Numbered from the stretch's first letter, positions 8,062 through 18,302 are shown. The stretch is 64,000 nt of DNA from Pseudomonas sputi (GCF_021603585.1 NZ_BQHI01000004.1:186001-250000), one strand, 5' to 3'. Translations and numbers: made by a program. Notes: generated by a model from the letters alone, not told the origin.

Positions 8062-11000
8062 GTGGATACGGCACGTCTCATCCAAGATCTCGAGAAGAAA
8101 CTCGACTTTTACGAACGTCAGAACCAAGGCGAGCCCGACGTCATCACACCCCTGCATGGCTATATCGCTGAGTTGCTGGCGGCCGGCGCTGTTTATCCTC
8201 GCGTACTGAACCGCACCACGGTGCTCGGCCTTCTGCAAGAACAGGCGACCTGGTTGCATGATGAGGAGGGCTGGCAGGCGCTGAAAGACCCTGTGCCGCT
8301 GGCCGAACTTGAACAGCAGCGTGTGGTTACCTTTAAAAGTGGGCTGCTGGAGGTGGTCAGGCCGATTCCCGTCGCCCACGACATGCCGCAAAAGCTGAAG
8401 CAACAGCTTGCGACAGTGGCTTCTCTTTATGACATCAAACACGGTGGCGACGGCTGGGTGGCGCCGCATGTGCGGGTCGATGAGTGCTGTGTCACCGAAA
8501 TGGGCTACGTGCAAGCATGTCACAAGTTGTCTGCGTCATACGGTGGGTACAAGATTTCCTTCGAGGACGAAGACCTTGTCGGGGTCGGCACACTGCTTTG
8601 GGAGCAGTTGAGGGCCTCAAGGACGGACCAGGAGGTGGCATTCAAGGAATGGTGGTTGAAAATGGTGCTGGCTTATAGGCGGCCGTATGTTTTTTACCTG
8701 AAGTTCCGCTCTGCACAGTCGCGCGAGGACTTCCTAGCCGGTGCATTTCAGTATGTGATGGCTGATGACTTCCTGCATGACAGCTGGGAACAATGTGCGG
8801 CCGATATCGCGTTGTCCGAGAATCGAATGAATGCGATCGTGCGACCTGCACGGCGGGATTCAGATGAGGTGCGTACCGGCTCCGTTGGGAGCGAGCAGGA
8901 GGCCTATTGCCCAGCACTGGATCTGTCCCAACTGGACGACGTGATCGAGCGTTATCGGCGCCTACCGAACGAGCGCGTTTTTGATTGTTTCCAGTGGTGG
9001 AAAGATGCGAGGAACTATTACGACTACGAGACGACCCATCATCTCGTGGAAGGCATCGTGAAGTATGAATGCGAAGATGATGCACGGCGTGACAGCTTTC
9101 CTTACACGCACCTTTTGTTGCAGCGCTCGACGCAGGCGCCGCATCTGGCAGAAATCCTGTTCAGGAAAATCCACTCCTCACGTTATGCGTGCCTGTTGCT
9201 GCGCCACAGGGCGACCAGTCATATCGGATTGATCCAGATCCATGAGTGGCTGCACCGTGCCGCTCAGCGGTTGTCGCACCGTTACGACTACGACAGGGCG
9301 TGGCAGCAATTGGTGTTCGCCCAGGCCCTGGATGTGTATGCCATTGCCCACGATGAGACGATTGACGCCGAGGCGGCCAGGGACACCGTGCTGGCGATTG
9401 CCGAGGTGTTCGCCTGGATGGCGGAGCGTGAGACCGCATCTCATGTCGAGAGCAAGGGGCTGCTGCCGGGCTTGAAGCAGGCAGTCGAGCGTATGGAGTA
9501 TCGCGGGCCTGAAGACGGCAGGGCCTCGCGTCTGTTCAAAGACCATTGCCACCTGGCTGCTGATTTTCTGGTGGCCAGGCGCAAGCGGCTGCGGGATCGA
9601 AATGACGAGCTACCGGTTGCTGAGTGGATGTTTTCGTTCTGGTGCATCCAGGCGTTGTCAGAGGGGGGCACAGGCAGCGATGCGGGGAAAAGAGCGGAGG
9701 TTGCCACGTTATTGGCAAAGGACTACCTGAGGCATCTGAAACAGCGCTTTGGCAGCGCGCGTGTCAGCATAGATGACGGCCCCGTCTTCGACAGCTTTGA
9801 CTGGAGTGGGCTGCTGCGCTGTTGCAATGAGCGCCTGCGTCGAACAGTGATCCATGCCTTTGATGGTCTACTCGCACATGACGCCGGGGCCACTGAAGAA
9901 GCTCACAGGGGGCTATTTGGCGCGGTAAGGACTCATTTGCGTTTTCTGCTAAGGCTTGTCGTCGATGCTGACCCCCAATGCAGAAAAAATGTGTTCGACG
10001 CCTTGCTGTGCTTGATTCAGGATTTTGGATTTGCCGCCGATCGCTTGACGGGGGTATTCGAAGTCTTCAACGATAGTGTTGGGCACAGCAAGGTCCAGCT
10101 GTGGGCGCGGGTGTGCCAGGCAAGCAACTTGTTCCCGGAAGATGACTTCACGAAGTTCCTGGGCGTACTGCAAGACCGGCCAACGCCCCTTGGCGGGTGG
10201 CTCGAGCTGTATGAGGCGACGCGATCGTCTGCAAGGAAGTCGCGCATTCTCGAGCAGGTGGCCACGCTGGACTTCGAGTCTGAAAGGATTGTCTGGATTC
10301 CAGAGATTTTCCGAGTGGCGGTGATGGCGGCCAACGCCGGTCAGTTAAAGCTTGCACAGCGTCTGGTGAAGTATGGCGCTTCCTGTAAACGCAGCCATTC
10401 CTCTGTCTCATTTGAGCCGCTGGACCAGTTGATTGAGCTTAAAGCGATTGCCGACGATGCGACCCTCAACGATAAGGAACGGATTGCCAGGCTGGACGCG
10501 TTCCTCGACGATGCCATGCAGGCAAGTGATGAGGTCTCTCGATATGCCCGGCAATTAATGGCGAACTGTTATTTGAGTATCGATGCCCAGCGTGCGTTCA
10601 ACCTGTTCGATGCCCTGCTGAAGGCTCAGCGGCAGATCTCCTATGCGACGGGAAGGCTCAAGGCGAGTCGTGCCCTCGCAGAAAAGGAGGGGGCGAGCAA
10701 GGTAGGCAGCGAGAACTGGCAACGCTATGTGCAGTGGCGCGAGGTCTATCGTGCTGTTGAGTCGCAGGACGTAGGAGCCTTGGATTTCGAGGAGGCACTG
10801 GGGCTTCTGTTGGAATGCAAGCAGTGGCAAGAGTTCGATTGTGTCTGGCGTGATGTGCCGGAGCGCTTTCTACTCTCTTGCGAGCTCGTGCATGTCCGTT
10901 GCGTGTGCCTTCAAGAACAAGAGCAGGTGGAGGAGGCACTGGCGCATTTGCATGAGGTCGAAAAGCTGCATGTCGAATTACCTGCCGAGCAGAAGCAGGC

Positions 11001-11823
11001 ATTCGAAGCGCTGGAAAGGGATCTTCGGAAGAACAACGCCTTGCGCTTGAAACGTTCTCCTTATGTGATTGACCTGTATATCAAGCCCAACCACACGCAG
11101 GCGAGGGTCATGTGGCAGGAAATCCGCGCATTGCCACCGCACGAGCAATGCCTGGTGTTTGGTCAGACAGAGCAGGGCGATACGTTGGAAGCTTTCCTTG
11201 CAAACAATATGTACGGAGTGGCTCAGGAGCTTCTGACGCGAAAGAACAACTTGTACCGCCCCACGGACGGTGACGCACCAATGTCGATAGACCAGGAAAA
11301 CATGATCAATGACTGGTTGACTTCGCTGCTGGGCCATCGCTTGGATTATTTGAGCTGGACGGTGAAAGACCAAGCGAGGGTGGGCAGTTCTGCCTCGAAA
11401 AAAGGGGTAGGGGAAATTGATGGTGGCATCTACGTAGGCACGAGTTGCATTTCGATTGTTGAGGCCTTCCGCCTGCGCCGTTTCGAACGCAAGACGGCCG
11501 AAGACCATCTTAACAAGATCGCAGGATATAACTCGCTGGGGGTTACCTCCATTGCCATTGTCGTTTACTCGACCGGCAACTTCCGATGTTTGTGCTCGGA
11601 GTACGAGCGGTGGGTCAATGAAACCATTTATGCTGGGTTCGACAGTCGGGGCACCCTCACGCTCGATAAAGACCATCCTCATTTGAGGGGCTACCGGGAG
11701 ACGCGGCCGGTGAACGGCTCGGCTGTCCATATTTACCACTATCTTCTGGATCTTCGTCTGGACTCGGTTGACGACAGCCATGAAGCGCCCGCCGTTAACC
11801 TCACAGCCTTAAGGCGTGCTTGA
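8062..11823 (+). CDS. Large 1253-residue protein of unknown function with a nuclease-like C-terminus
   Basis: I do not recognise this family. The protein is mostly helical, acidic and cysteine-poor, with no P-loop, signal peptide or membrane segment visible. Near the C-terminus (about residues 1113-1160) GEIDGGIYV is followed by ISIVEAFRL, an arrangement like the D...E-x-x core of PD-(D/E)xK nucleases, with the lysine replaced. The start is GTG with a perfect AAGGAGG six bases upstream (8050-8055), so initiation should be strong. A second gene encoding a nuclease-like protein begins 31 bp downstream, which suggests a two-gene operon. Its place among cargo genes hints at defence; that is inference. 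Confidence 0.7.
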   Translation: MDTARLIQDLEKKLDFYERQNQGEPDVITPLHGYIAELLAAGAVYPRVLNRTTVLGLLQEQATWLHDEEGWQALKDPVPLAELEQQRVVTFKSGLLEVVRPIPVAHDMPQKLKQQLATVASLYDIKHGGDGWVAPHVRVDECCVTEMGYVQACHKLSASYGGYKISFEDEDLVGVGTLLWEQLRASRTDQEVAFKEWWLKMVLAYRRPYVFYLKFRSAQSREDFLAGAFQYVMADDFLHDSWEQCAADIALSENRMNAIVRPARRDSDEVRTGSVGSEQEAYCPALDLSQLDDVIERYRRLPNERVFDCFQWWKDARNYYDYETTHHLVEGIVKYECEDDARRDSFPYTHLLLQRSTQAPHLAEILFRKIHSSRYACLLLRHRATSHIGLIQIHEWLHRAAQRLSHRYDYDRAWQQLVFAQALDVYAIAHDETIDAEAARDTVLAIAEVFAWMAERETASHVESKGLLPGLKQAVERMEYRGPEDGRASRLFKDHCHLAADFLVARRKRLRDRNDELPVAEWMFSFWCIQALSEGGTGSDAGKRAEVATLLAKDYLRHLKQRFGSARVSIDDGPVFDSFDWSGLLRCCNERLRRTVIHAFDGLLAHDAGATEEAHRGLFGAVRTHLRFLLRLVVDADPQCRKNVFDALLCLIQDFGFAADRLTGVFEVFNDSVGHSKVQLWARVCQASNLFPEDDFTKFLGVLQDRPTPLGGWLELYEATRSSARKSRILEQVATLDFESERIVWIPEIFRVAVMAANAGQLKLAQRLVKYGASCKRSHSSVSFEPLDQLIELKAIADDATLNDKERIARLDAFLDDAMQASDEVSRYARQLMANCYLSIDAQRAFNLFDALLKAQRQISYATGRLKASRALAEKEGASKVGSENWQRYVQWREVYRAVESQDVGALDFEEALGLLLECKQWQEFDCVWRDVPERFLLSCELVHVRCVCLQEQEQVEEALAHLHEVEKLHVELPAEQKQAFEALERDLRKNNALRLKRSPYVIDLYIKPNHTQARVMWQEIRALPPHEQCLVFGQTEQGDTLEAFLANNMYGVAQELLTRKNNLYRPTDGDAPMSIDQENMINDWLTSLLGHRLDYLSWTVKDQARVGSSASKKGVGEIDGGIYVGTSCISIVEAFRLRRFERKTAEDHLNKIAGYNSLGVTSIAIVVYSTGNFRCLCSEYERWVNETIYAGFDSRGTLTLDKDHPHLRGYRETRPVNGSAVHIYHYLLDLRLDSVDDSHEAPAVNLTALRRA

Positions 11824-11854
11824 GCTTGTTTGCATCTCAGAAAAAGGACATTCA

Positions 11855-13365
11855 ATGAATATAAAGCACTCGATCCTGGGTATAGTTATTGGGGACCAGG
11901 GTACGCCTCAAGTCCAGCGCCCTAGTAGCACTAAGTCTATTACGAATGAGCAGTTTTATACGCTGCTCAAACCAATCAGGAATAAATTCAGAAAGTATGA
12001 GCCTGTCAGCATCCTGTCAGCTTCCATGGGCTTGCTATACCGTGAGGAAATAGAGGAAATTAACCAGATAAGGAAGCAGCCGTGGATTCATCTGGTACTG
12101 CTGAAATGGGTGTTTATGGATGAGCAGGTCTCTCAAAGTGGTCGTCCGCGAATAAACGATCAAGAATTTGATGAGCTAATCAATAAAATTTATAGACTGT
12201 CTTGGGATGGCCGAAAACCCAGCCAGTATGAAGATCTGACGCTCTTCTTTCGAGCGCTCGCTGCGCAGCAATTCTTATATCAGAACAGAATAAATTTGGA
12301 TGCTATCGCTCGCCAAAATCAGTTGTTTCTCAATGTAAACGAGGAGCATTTCTTCCAGAGATCTTCGTCAAAGCAGTTGGGTTGCCGATATCCTCATTCA
12401 TACGGCTGTCATTGGGGCTCTTGAGCCGCTTTATGGAAGACGGCTGCTCTCCAGTCTTTCGACGAGATTACTTTTCACCCATCGAACACGAGATCGATCC
12501 GAAGCATGTTGATGCTTTTTTGAAAGCCATATCGATTCATACTTCTGAATTGCCCGATGCGTTGCGCGATCAAGATTCAAAGATGCATCGGATTAGTGAG
12601 TTTGTCGAGGAAACTCCTTTTCTCAGATTCCCGCTCCTAAAGAGCATGGATTATTATTGCTGTGTCTATCCTCAATTGCTTGCGAAAAATCTCGATCACT
12701 TCGTTTTTGATACGTTGAAAAAATCAGATAGTGAAAAGTTTAGACTCAACTCTGGAAGACGTTTTGAGGCATACATCGGTGGTCTAATCGCCACCACACG
12801 CCTGGTGTACCTTGATGAAAAGGCTCTAGAGAAAAAACTAGTAGGGAAGGGGAAGCTGGTTGATTTTCTGGTCGTAGATGGAGATGCCAACATTTACATT
12901 GAGGCCAAAGCTGTCGAAATGGCTCCTCGTGGTAAAGCTGCTCATTTGCGAGGAGTAGTGCGGGGGGCGACCTCGACTTCCCTGCTCAAGGCTGTTGAGC
13001 AGGCCCACGCTGTTAATGCAAGGCTTTTTGCTCTCGGGGACGCTGACCCAATCATCAGAGCGAGGCCTGAAACGTATCTGATTGTGGTGACCTACAAGGA
13101 GCTATATATCGGAAGCGGTATCAGCTTGGCTAGTGCTGTAGGGCAGGAAGAGTTGAGCGAGATTTACGCTGCTTACTCCGAGAGCCTCCAGATACCGCTG
13201 CAGCGCATGTTCTTCCTCACGATCGAAGAGCTTGAAAAATTGCTACAGCTGGTGACGGAGAAGAGGTTGGGCTTGCTCGAAGCCCTAAAACGCGCCGAAG
13301 CCACAGACAATGATCCAGCAAAACGTAAATTCATCTTTGCTCAACATCTTTCAGAGTGGCCATAG
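11855..13365 (+). pseudogene. PD-(D/E)xK-like nuclease, interrupted by one frameshift
   Basis: The ATG at 11855 has an AAAAAGGA site upstream. The first frame reads to a stop at 12422. The protein clearly continues in another frame, which is open from before 12340 and runs to 13365. Merging the frames at about 12345-12357 gives one protein of roughly 500 residues. The downstream part has LVDFLVVDG followed by IYIEAKAVEM, the D...ExK pattern of PD-(D/E)xK nucleases. Base composition is more AT-rich than its neighbours, a sign of separate transfer. The break could be a real mutation, a sequencing error, or recoding at the TTTCTTCC run. It probably works with the 1253-residue protein upstream. 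Confidence 0.6.
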
Positions 13366-13481
13366 AGCGTAGGTATGCCATCCCCCCACGCCGAAAGTTT
13401 CATCCCGGTAATTGATGGTCTGATAAACGTCTTCAAAGAGTGACTGTTCCTTCGGCCTAGAGCACTCCAACCTTCCTATTG

Positions 13482-13523
13482 AGGGCGATTGTGTCCGCCT
13501 ATTTTCATAGCGGACACGATCGC
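13482..13523. repeat. 42-bp imperfect palindrome, copy A
   Basis: An inverted repeat with arms GCGATtGTGTCCGC and GCGGACACgATCGC around an AT-rich centre. It matches 21413-21452 in direct orientation at about 35 of 40 aligned bases. It lies between convergent genes and has no T-tract, so a simple terminator is less likely than an IS end or a small mobile repeat. Confidence 0.6.
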
Positions 13524-13557
13524 AACCCCGAGGCCCCTCCACGCCACTGAGGCTTTG

Positions 13558-14205
13558 TTAGAGCACAGGCCGAAGCGTGTCATCTGTCTGCTTCGTTAGG
13601 CCGTTAATTTCCTTGCAGAGCGCTTCCAGTTGACCGTCCATCCTGGGGATGCTCTGACCTAACAGAATTTCGATTTGTTGGTTGGTCAACTCCATGTGAA
13701 GGCCGTCGGGCTTGAGGACCATAGTGGCCATAAGGGCTTGCGCGATCCCCTCCACGACATTTGCGTGCATGTAAGTCACAGCCACAGCTTGCTTCCATAG
13801 CTGATTTTTTATGTCGGCAGGGGACGCTGATTCAGGCTCGCTGACGTGGTAGATCAGATGGATAAATTCGTGTGACGTGGACCTATCGCTGCCAGCACCA
13901 GTGTCTTCACCTTCGAAGATTCGGTCAGCCTCTGTTCTGTCGATTCGTCCCTCCGAATCTAGTGCCTCACCAATGGCCCCGGCCATTAGCGTAATCGTTC
14001 GCCGGATTGCGTACTGTTTCACCTCATCCAAGGAGCCGCAACGTTCGGTCAGGTCGTGATCTGCTTTTCCGCGGTAGCGGTCAGTATCCTGATAATGAAT
14101 CGAGATGCGCTGCCCCGCGAATCCCATCGCTTCAGCTACGACAAAGTGGGCCGCTTCGTGACGAGTTATCCTAAGAAGCTGTTGCTGATGTTCTGAGATT
14201 TCCAT
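13558..14205 (-). CDS. Small HEAAH metalloprotease-like protein (M41/FtsH-peptidase-like)
   Basis: A 215-residue protein beginning with a helix that carries HEAAH (16-20), the zinc motif of the FtsH-type M41 peptidase family. Further on, TLMAGAIGEAL resembles the M41 segment after the active helix. There is no AAA ATPase domain and no membrane helix, unlike FtsH. It sits 18 bp downstream of the GIY-YIG-like gene on the same strand, the last gene of the minus-strand cluster. Peptidase activity is possible from the motif; substrate and role are unknown. Confidence 0.6.
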   Translation of the reverse strand: MEISEHQQQLLRITRHEAAHFVVAEAMGFAGQRISIHYQDTDRYRGKADHDLTERCGSLDEVKQYAIRRTITLMAGAIGEALDSEGRIDRTEADRIFEGEDTGAGSDRSTSHEFIHLIYHVSEPESASPADIKNQLWKQAVAVTYMHANVVEGIAQALMATMVLKPDGLHMELTNQQIEILLGQSIPRMDGQLEALCKEINGLTKQTDDTLRPVL

Positions 14206-14223
14206 GCTGATTCCTCTACAGCT

Positions 14224-14658
14224 TCACACTAAATCACGAGATCCGCAGGTGATCTCCGTATCCTTCGTTCGCCTCTTTGCAATCGAGGCAGGAACGTCGC
14301 CAAGGTGCTCAATGTCTAGAGGCACGGGTGGCATACGCACGCGGATATTCATTTCGTGCCCGTATTCATGGATAAGGTAATTTTCTACTTCATTGATATT
14401 TGTCAAAGCGAGATCGCTAAGTTGTCCGACATAGAGTTTCGCTCCATGCCTGAGACACCCTTCGATCCAGTGCCGATAGCCCGAGTTGTACCTACCGGTT
14501 GCATGGAGGTCGCCAATCTGGCGTTTACCGCCGCCGAAAAAGCTGTTGTGTGCTTTTCCCCAATAGAATGGCTTATTGTCCCATTCGTGAAGGTAAATGA
14601 CGCGATGGCGATCTTTCGCCTCGTCGTACGTCAAGCAGCGTTGCCAAGTGATCTTCAT
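14224..14658 (-). CDS. GIY-YIG-like nuclease domain protein
   Basis: A 144-residue protein with a GIY-YIG-type layout: VIY at 20-22, YWG at 32-34, a conserved arginine near 56, and a glutamate in EVENYLIHEYG (about 90-100) where the metal-binding residue is expected. A short, variant first motif (VIY for GIY) makes this a divergent member. It is translated with the HEAAH protein 18 bp downstream. It may be a stand-alone endonuclease or a structural derivative; no DNA-binding domain is visible. Confidence 0.5.
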   Translation of the reverse strand: MKITWQRCLTYDEAKDRHRVIYLHEWDNKPFYWGKAHNSFFGGGKRQIGDLHATGRYNSGYRHWIEGCLRHGAKLYVGQLSDLALTNINEVENYLIHEYGHEMNIRVRMPPVPLDIEHLGDVPASIAKRRTKDTEITCGSRDLV

Positions 14659-15103
14659 CTGTAATGTCCCCGCATGGATAGCCCGCGATGCTGACTTTTA
14701 AACAGGACCTGTCAATATCGTCAATGGGCTCATGCCATCGGCCTGGCCCGATATTTGGGATTATTCGATGCCAGTGAGCCCGTAGGAATCGAGCGGTTAT
14801 GAAGCTCCGGAATTGACCTGCGTCGCGGTAGCTCTCACCGACCGCTGGCGTCCACCCACGATCGCAGTGCTCTCATACGACGAACACCCCAGCTCGACCT
14901 CAGCACGCGGTCTGAACCTCTTGGTACGGCCTCGGTGCCTCTCCAATTGCCGGTGTAGATCACTTGGTGTGGCAGTAAGACCGGGCGATTGCCTCGGTTC
15001 GTCAGCTCACCCATACTCGCAGTGTGGCTGCGCCGCACCGAACACGGCAATCACTCGGGCCAATGCTGTTTCAGTGATGCACGCATATCCATGGGCTCGG
15101 TGG
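14659..15103. other. Intergenic stretch, 445 bp, no gene seen
   Basis: No open frame here has convincing protein character, and no repeat or RNA gene was seen. It separates the DUF4365-like gene from the GIY-YIG-like gene on the same strand, so the last two genes of the cluster may have their own promoter here. Confidence 0.4.
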
Positions 15104-16660
15104 CTAGCTTGCATTCCGCAGGGGCACCGTCTTGATGTTCCTTGGATCGATGACCAGTTTCAGGCCTGAGGCGGTCGCTTGGTCGAACCCATATTCTTCC
15201 AAGTCATCGACCTTCGGGCGAACATCAAGGGCTTCGAAACGTCTTGACCGATATTGCCAGTCAGGATCTTCGGTTTTTACAAAGAAAACCTTCGCGCTGA
15301 AAGCGATGCTGGTATCGACAAATGACGCGATGTTGAAATACAGCCCTTCCGAAGGGGGAAATGCCTCTTCAGTTCCTAGAGATTGGAATTCAAAGCGGGC
15401 CTCAGGCTGCGGGTTAAGCAGGATATCCACGGCTATCCGTGCTTCATTCGCCTCCCAGAAAGCATCGAGCGTAAAGCTAGCAGTGGAGCGCATGCCAGCG
15501 TTCGTTAGAAGACGTAACCACCCGTCCGCGAATGTGGAAATGAGCGGCAGTTCTTTGAGGTACGGCCCTGTGACCGGTTGATTGACATGTAGTGTGATCG
15601 GGGGAATCTTGCTGTTTCCGGTAATCGCCAAGGTCGCCCGACCAGATGACATGAGCGTTAGCGCGCGAAGTAGCTCTGCCCATTCCTCCAAGCTGTGCTG
15701 CATATCATCGATCAAGCCGACGCTTTCAAATTTGAGTCCCGTCGGGGTTAGACGAATGTCCATTTCTGCGGAGCGGATGAGAAGCTCTGGTCCATGAAGT
15801 TCTGAAAGCGACGGTCCGATAAACATTTCAGCGTCGAACCGTGCGGCTTGTCCGAAGCCGAGGCCACGGATTGAAATCTCGCAGGAACCCAAGGTGGGAG
15901 GGGTAAGATACAGCGCCTCGATGTCGTCAAAAATTGTGCCTTGATAGGGAAGGCGTATGCCAAAACGGCTATCGAAGACTTGGATGCGGTGCGGTTTTAA
16001 GGGTGCAAGGCCGAGTAGGATATTGCTGAAATGCTCCGGACCTTCGATTTGGATAATGGCTTCTGCCTCGAACTGGCCATTCTCATAACCGAGTTCGACA
16101 AGCTGCCGCTGCTTCTCGATTGTGTAGGCGCTAGGATTTTGCCCACACGCGTCACTCACCGCGGCCAACAAGCCCCCGGGTGTCGGTTTGAACCGTAACC
16201 CAATTTTTTCGTAGGCGTAGCTGATATCGGTGTGGTTGATGTCATGGGCCTTACGAGCCTCCGCGAGCCTCAACCGTTTAAGAATGCGTGCGAGCTCTTT
16301 CCCTATAAGATGGACGAGATACGCGGTGTGGATTTCGCCGTCACTGCTCAGGCAAAACACGATGATGAGGGCGGGCCGAGGATCCTTGGCCAGGCGTTCG
16401 ATGGCCGACAGGCTTAGACGGATACGGTTCCCGGTGCGGCCGAGCGTTGATTTCAACTGAACCCGAGCAGCATTGGTTAGACGTTGATCGAGAGGCAACG
16501 ACGGTTGCCCAGCCAGCGCCATCGGGAATTCGACGATAAAGTCCCAACCCATGACGTCGATGGCGCTCTTATTGCAACAAAGAGCAGCGCGTTCGCAGAG
16601 CAATTCGAACTGTCGCTCCCCAATGCGGCCGATGCGATCGGATTCTAGTTCGTTTTCCAT
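15104..16660 (-). CDS. DUF4365-like nuclease-domain protein, 518 residues
   Basis: The N-terminal 130 residues resemble DUF4365, a PD-(D/E)xK-type domain: GE at 14-15, an aspartate in GWDFIVEF (Asp40), and QLKS (68-71) as the Q-x-K strand. The remaining 380 residues are beta-rich, without recognisable motifs, and could be a sensor or binding part. It follows the HEPN-like gene by 23 bp on the same strand. DUF4365 domains are often found in defence islands, so it is a plausible effector nuclease of the cluster. Confidence 0.6.
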   Translation of the reverse strand: MENELESDRIGRIGERQFELLCERAALCCNKSAIDVMGWDFIVEFPMALAGQPSLPLDQRLTNAARVQLKSTLGRTGNRIRLSLSAIERLAKDPRPALIIVFCLSSDGEIHTAYLVHLIGKELARILKRLRLAEARKAHDINHTDISYAYEKIGLRFKPTPGGLLAAVSDACGQNPSAYTIEKQRQLVELGYENGQFEAEAIIQIEGPEHFSNILLGLAPLKPHRIQVFDSRFGIRLPYQGTIFDDIEALYLTPPTLGSCEISIRGLGFGQAARFDAEMFIGPSLSELHGPELLIRSAEMDIRLTPTGLKFESVGLIDDMQHSLEEWAELLRALTLMSSGRATLAITGNSKIPPITLHVNQPVTGPYLKELPLISTFADGWLRLLTNAGMRSTASFTLDAFWEANEARIAVDILLNPQPEARFEFQSLGTEEAFPPSEGLYFNIASFVDTSIAFSAKVFFVKTEDPDWQYRSRRFEALDVRPKVDDLEEYGFDQATASGLKLVIDPRNIKTVPLRNAS

Positions 16661-16683
16661 TTAGCTCTCGATACCTCTAATGA

Positions 16684-17487
16684 TCACGCGCGTGATAGCA
16701 CTTGCGCCATGTCTAAGCGTCGATGAATCAGAGAAACGATCGACATCAGGTCTTGTGCGTCTTCCTTGGTCATCGCCCAATGTATTCGGGCCTCATGCGC
16801 GGTCGGATTGCGAAACATGCCGAATGTACCGCGGACAAGATTGGCAAACCCACTCTGCTCGCTACGTTCGCTAGCCGTCGACAGCGCGTTGATAGCCATG
16901 AGAGGGGAATTGCCAGAGAGAACACGATCGACCAGAGCAGATCCGTCATCGGCCATTCCGGTGCGGGTACGCATCTTGTCAGCAACACTTTTGACAGCTT
17001 CTTGCGCCGCATGAAAGTAGTTGTCAACGAGAAGTTCGGCGCGGCAGAATTTCAAGACATCTGGGTGAACCCCTCGCCCTTCAAGGTCCGCGCGCAAGTC
17101 GCGAGCCCTCTGCAGAGCTTCTGGCAAGGTCTTGGCTACATCCGCCGACTTCAGCTCGCCGGCCTCATCGACCACAAGCCCGGCGAACACAAGCGCCTGG
17201 TTCAGGCGAGCCCGCATTGGCTCGTAGCGGTTAGGCTCGTGAATGTAGCGAGCGGGCTTCATGGCGCGCCGAATGAACTCGAGGATGTTGGTACGGTTTC
17301 GTTTGGTGTTCTGGCATTCTGCAAAAGCGTTGTAGATACGTACGCGCTTCGTCATAGGTCCGGGATCGGCAATCTTGCACGAGGCCAGCAGGTGCTCGAT
17401 CTCAGGTCCGCTCAGACCCTCTGTGGTATCGCCAAGCGCGCGGGCGATTGCATCTAACTGATCTTGCGAGAAAAAAGCCATGGGCAT
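16684..17487 (-). CDS. TIGR02391-type protein with HEPN-like RNase motif
   Basis: A 267-residue protein of the TIGR02391 (Ymh) type. The C-terminal domain has FRNPTAHE, with Arg226 and His231 forming the Rx4H motif of HEPN ribonucleases and toxins. The N-terminal part is helical. Its ATG overlaps the TGA of the upstream gene by one base (TGATG), so the two are translationally coupled and probably act together. A HEPN protein in an operon with an SMC-like ATPase and another nuclease-like protein suggests an abortive-infection effector. RNase activity is inferred from the motif only. Confidence 0.7.
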   Translation of the reverse strand: MPMAFFSQDQLDAIARALGDTTEGLSGPEIEHLLASCKIADPGPMTKRVRIYNAFAECQNTKRNRTNILEFIRRAMKPARYIHEPNRYEPMRARLNQALVFAGLVVDEAGELKSADVAKTLPEALQRARDLRADLEGRGVHPDVLKFCRAELLVDNYFHAAQEAVKSVADKMRTRTGMADDGSALVDRVLSGNSPLMAINALSTASERSEQSGFANLVRGTFGMFRNPTAHEARIHWAMTKEDAQDLMSIVSLIHRRLDMAQVLSRA

Positions 17488-18302
17488 CACCGGCCGGTTG
17501 ATAGGCGGCGCAAGAAAGTCCTCGCCGTAATGAGCACTACATGTAATCGGAAGGTGCTGTGATCCTCGTCGGAAAGGCCCGGATGGGAGCCTTCCGAGTG
17601 GAGCATCTTGAAGAGACCGTTGATGTAGTTCTTTCCATCCTGCGTCCATTCGTTACGGTCCACAGCAAGAAAACCGATCTCCGCAAGGAGTGCGCGCCGG
17701 TTCTCAGAGCTTGGGCGCTGAGCCGCCTCTAGCGGCCGGATATTACGGGCTATCTCGTCCAACAGGCTTTCGAAGAACGTCCGAAGCTGGCTATTGCAGG
17801 CCGCCCAGTCGCCGCGTGTGTGGGCTTCAATCGCCTGGTCAATATGACCGAGAGGGATAACGAACCCGAAAAATTTCAGGAGGCGGTGGACCTCGTCGTC
17901 GGTTTCAGGAAGTTGGACCTCGCCGGGCAGAGCGGCGCGAATGGAGGCGTTTAGCCCATGGTCATCAAAGACGAGCACATAGCCGTCCCGCGCCAAGCTC
18001 CGCGCGAAAGCTGCATGCAAGGATTGAGTTTGATCCTGTTGCTCCAGCTGCGCGGCCTGTCGAATTACGGCCTCACCCAAGCTCATGGTGCCATCAAGCG
18101 TCTGAACTACGGTCTCGGCGCGTTGCACCACGATGCGGCCGAGGAGATCGCATTTCTTGGCCACGCTAAGGCTAGTGCTTGAGGTGATTTCATCCTCGAG
18201 GCCAAGCCGAAGCACAACCTGATTAAAGCGTGCCTGCGTGTTCTGCTCTAGCAATTCGACTGCAGCAATGAGTGTAGGTCGAGTAAAAGGCATGGATCGC
18301 AT
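17487..18302 (-). CDS. 271-residue helical protein coupled to the HEPN-like gene
   Basis: I do not recognise a named family. The protein is helical throughout. The C-terminal third (around FFESLLDEIARNI and MLHSEGSHPG) looks like the helical bundles of HEPN/AbiV-type proteins but lacks a clean RxxxxH, so it may be a catalytically inactive relative or an antitoxin-like partner of the next gene. The start could be 18302 or the internal ATG at 18293; neither has a clear ribosome site. It is 72 bp after the ATPase gene and is coupled by TGATG to the TIGR02391 gene. Confidence 0.55.
   Translation of the reverse strand: MRSMPFTRPTLIAAVELLEQNTQARFNQVVLRLGLEDEITSSTSLSVAKKCDLLGRIVVQRAETVVQTLDGTMSLGEAVIRQAAQLEQQDQTQSLHAAFARSLARDGYVLVFDDHGLNASIRAALPGEVQLPETDDEVHRLLKFFGFVIPLGHIDQAIEAHTRGDWAACNSQLRTFFESLLDEIARNIRPLEAAQRPSSENRRALLAEIGFLAVDRNEWTQDGKNYINGLFKMLHSEGSHPGLSDEDHSTFRLHVVLITARTFLRRLSTGR

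Noticed and set aside
13482-13523. Palindrome as a bidirectional terminator
   Set aside because: No T-tract on either side, and a near-copy exists at 21413-21452 upstream of a transposase remnant.
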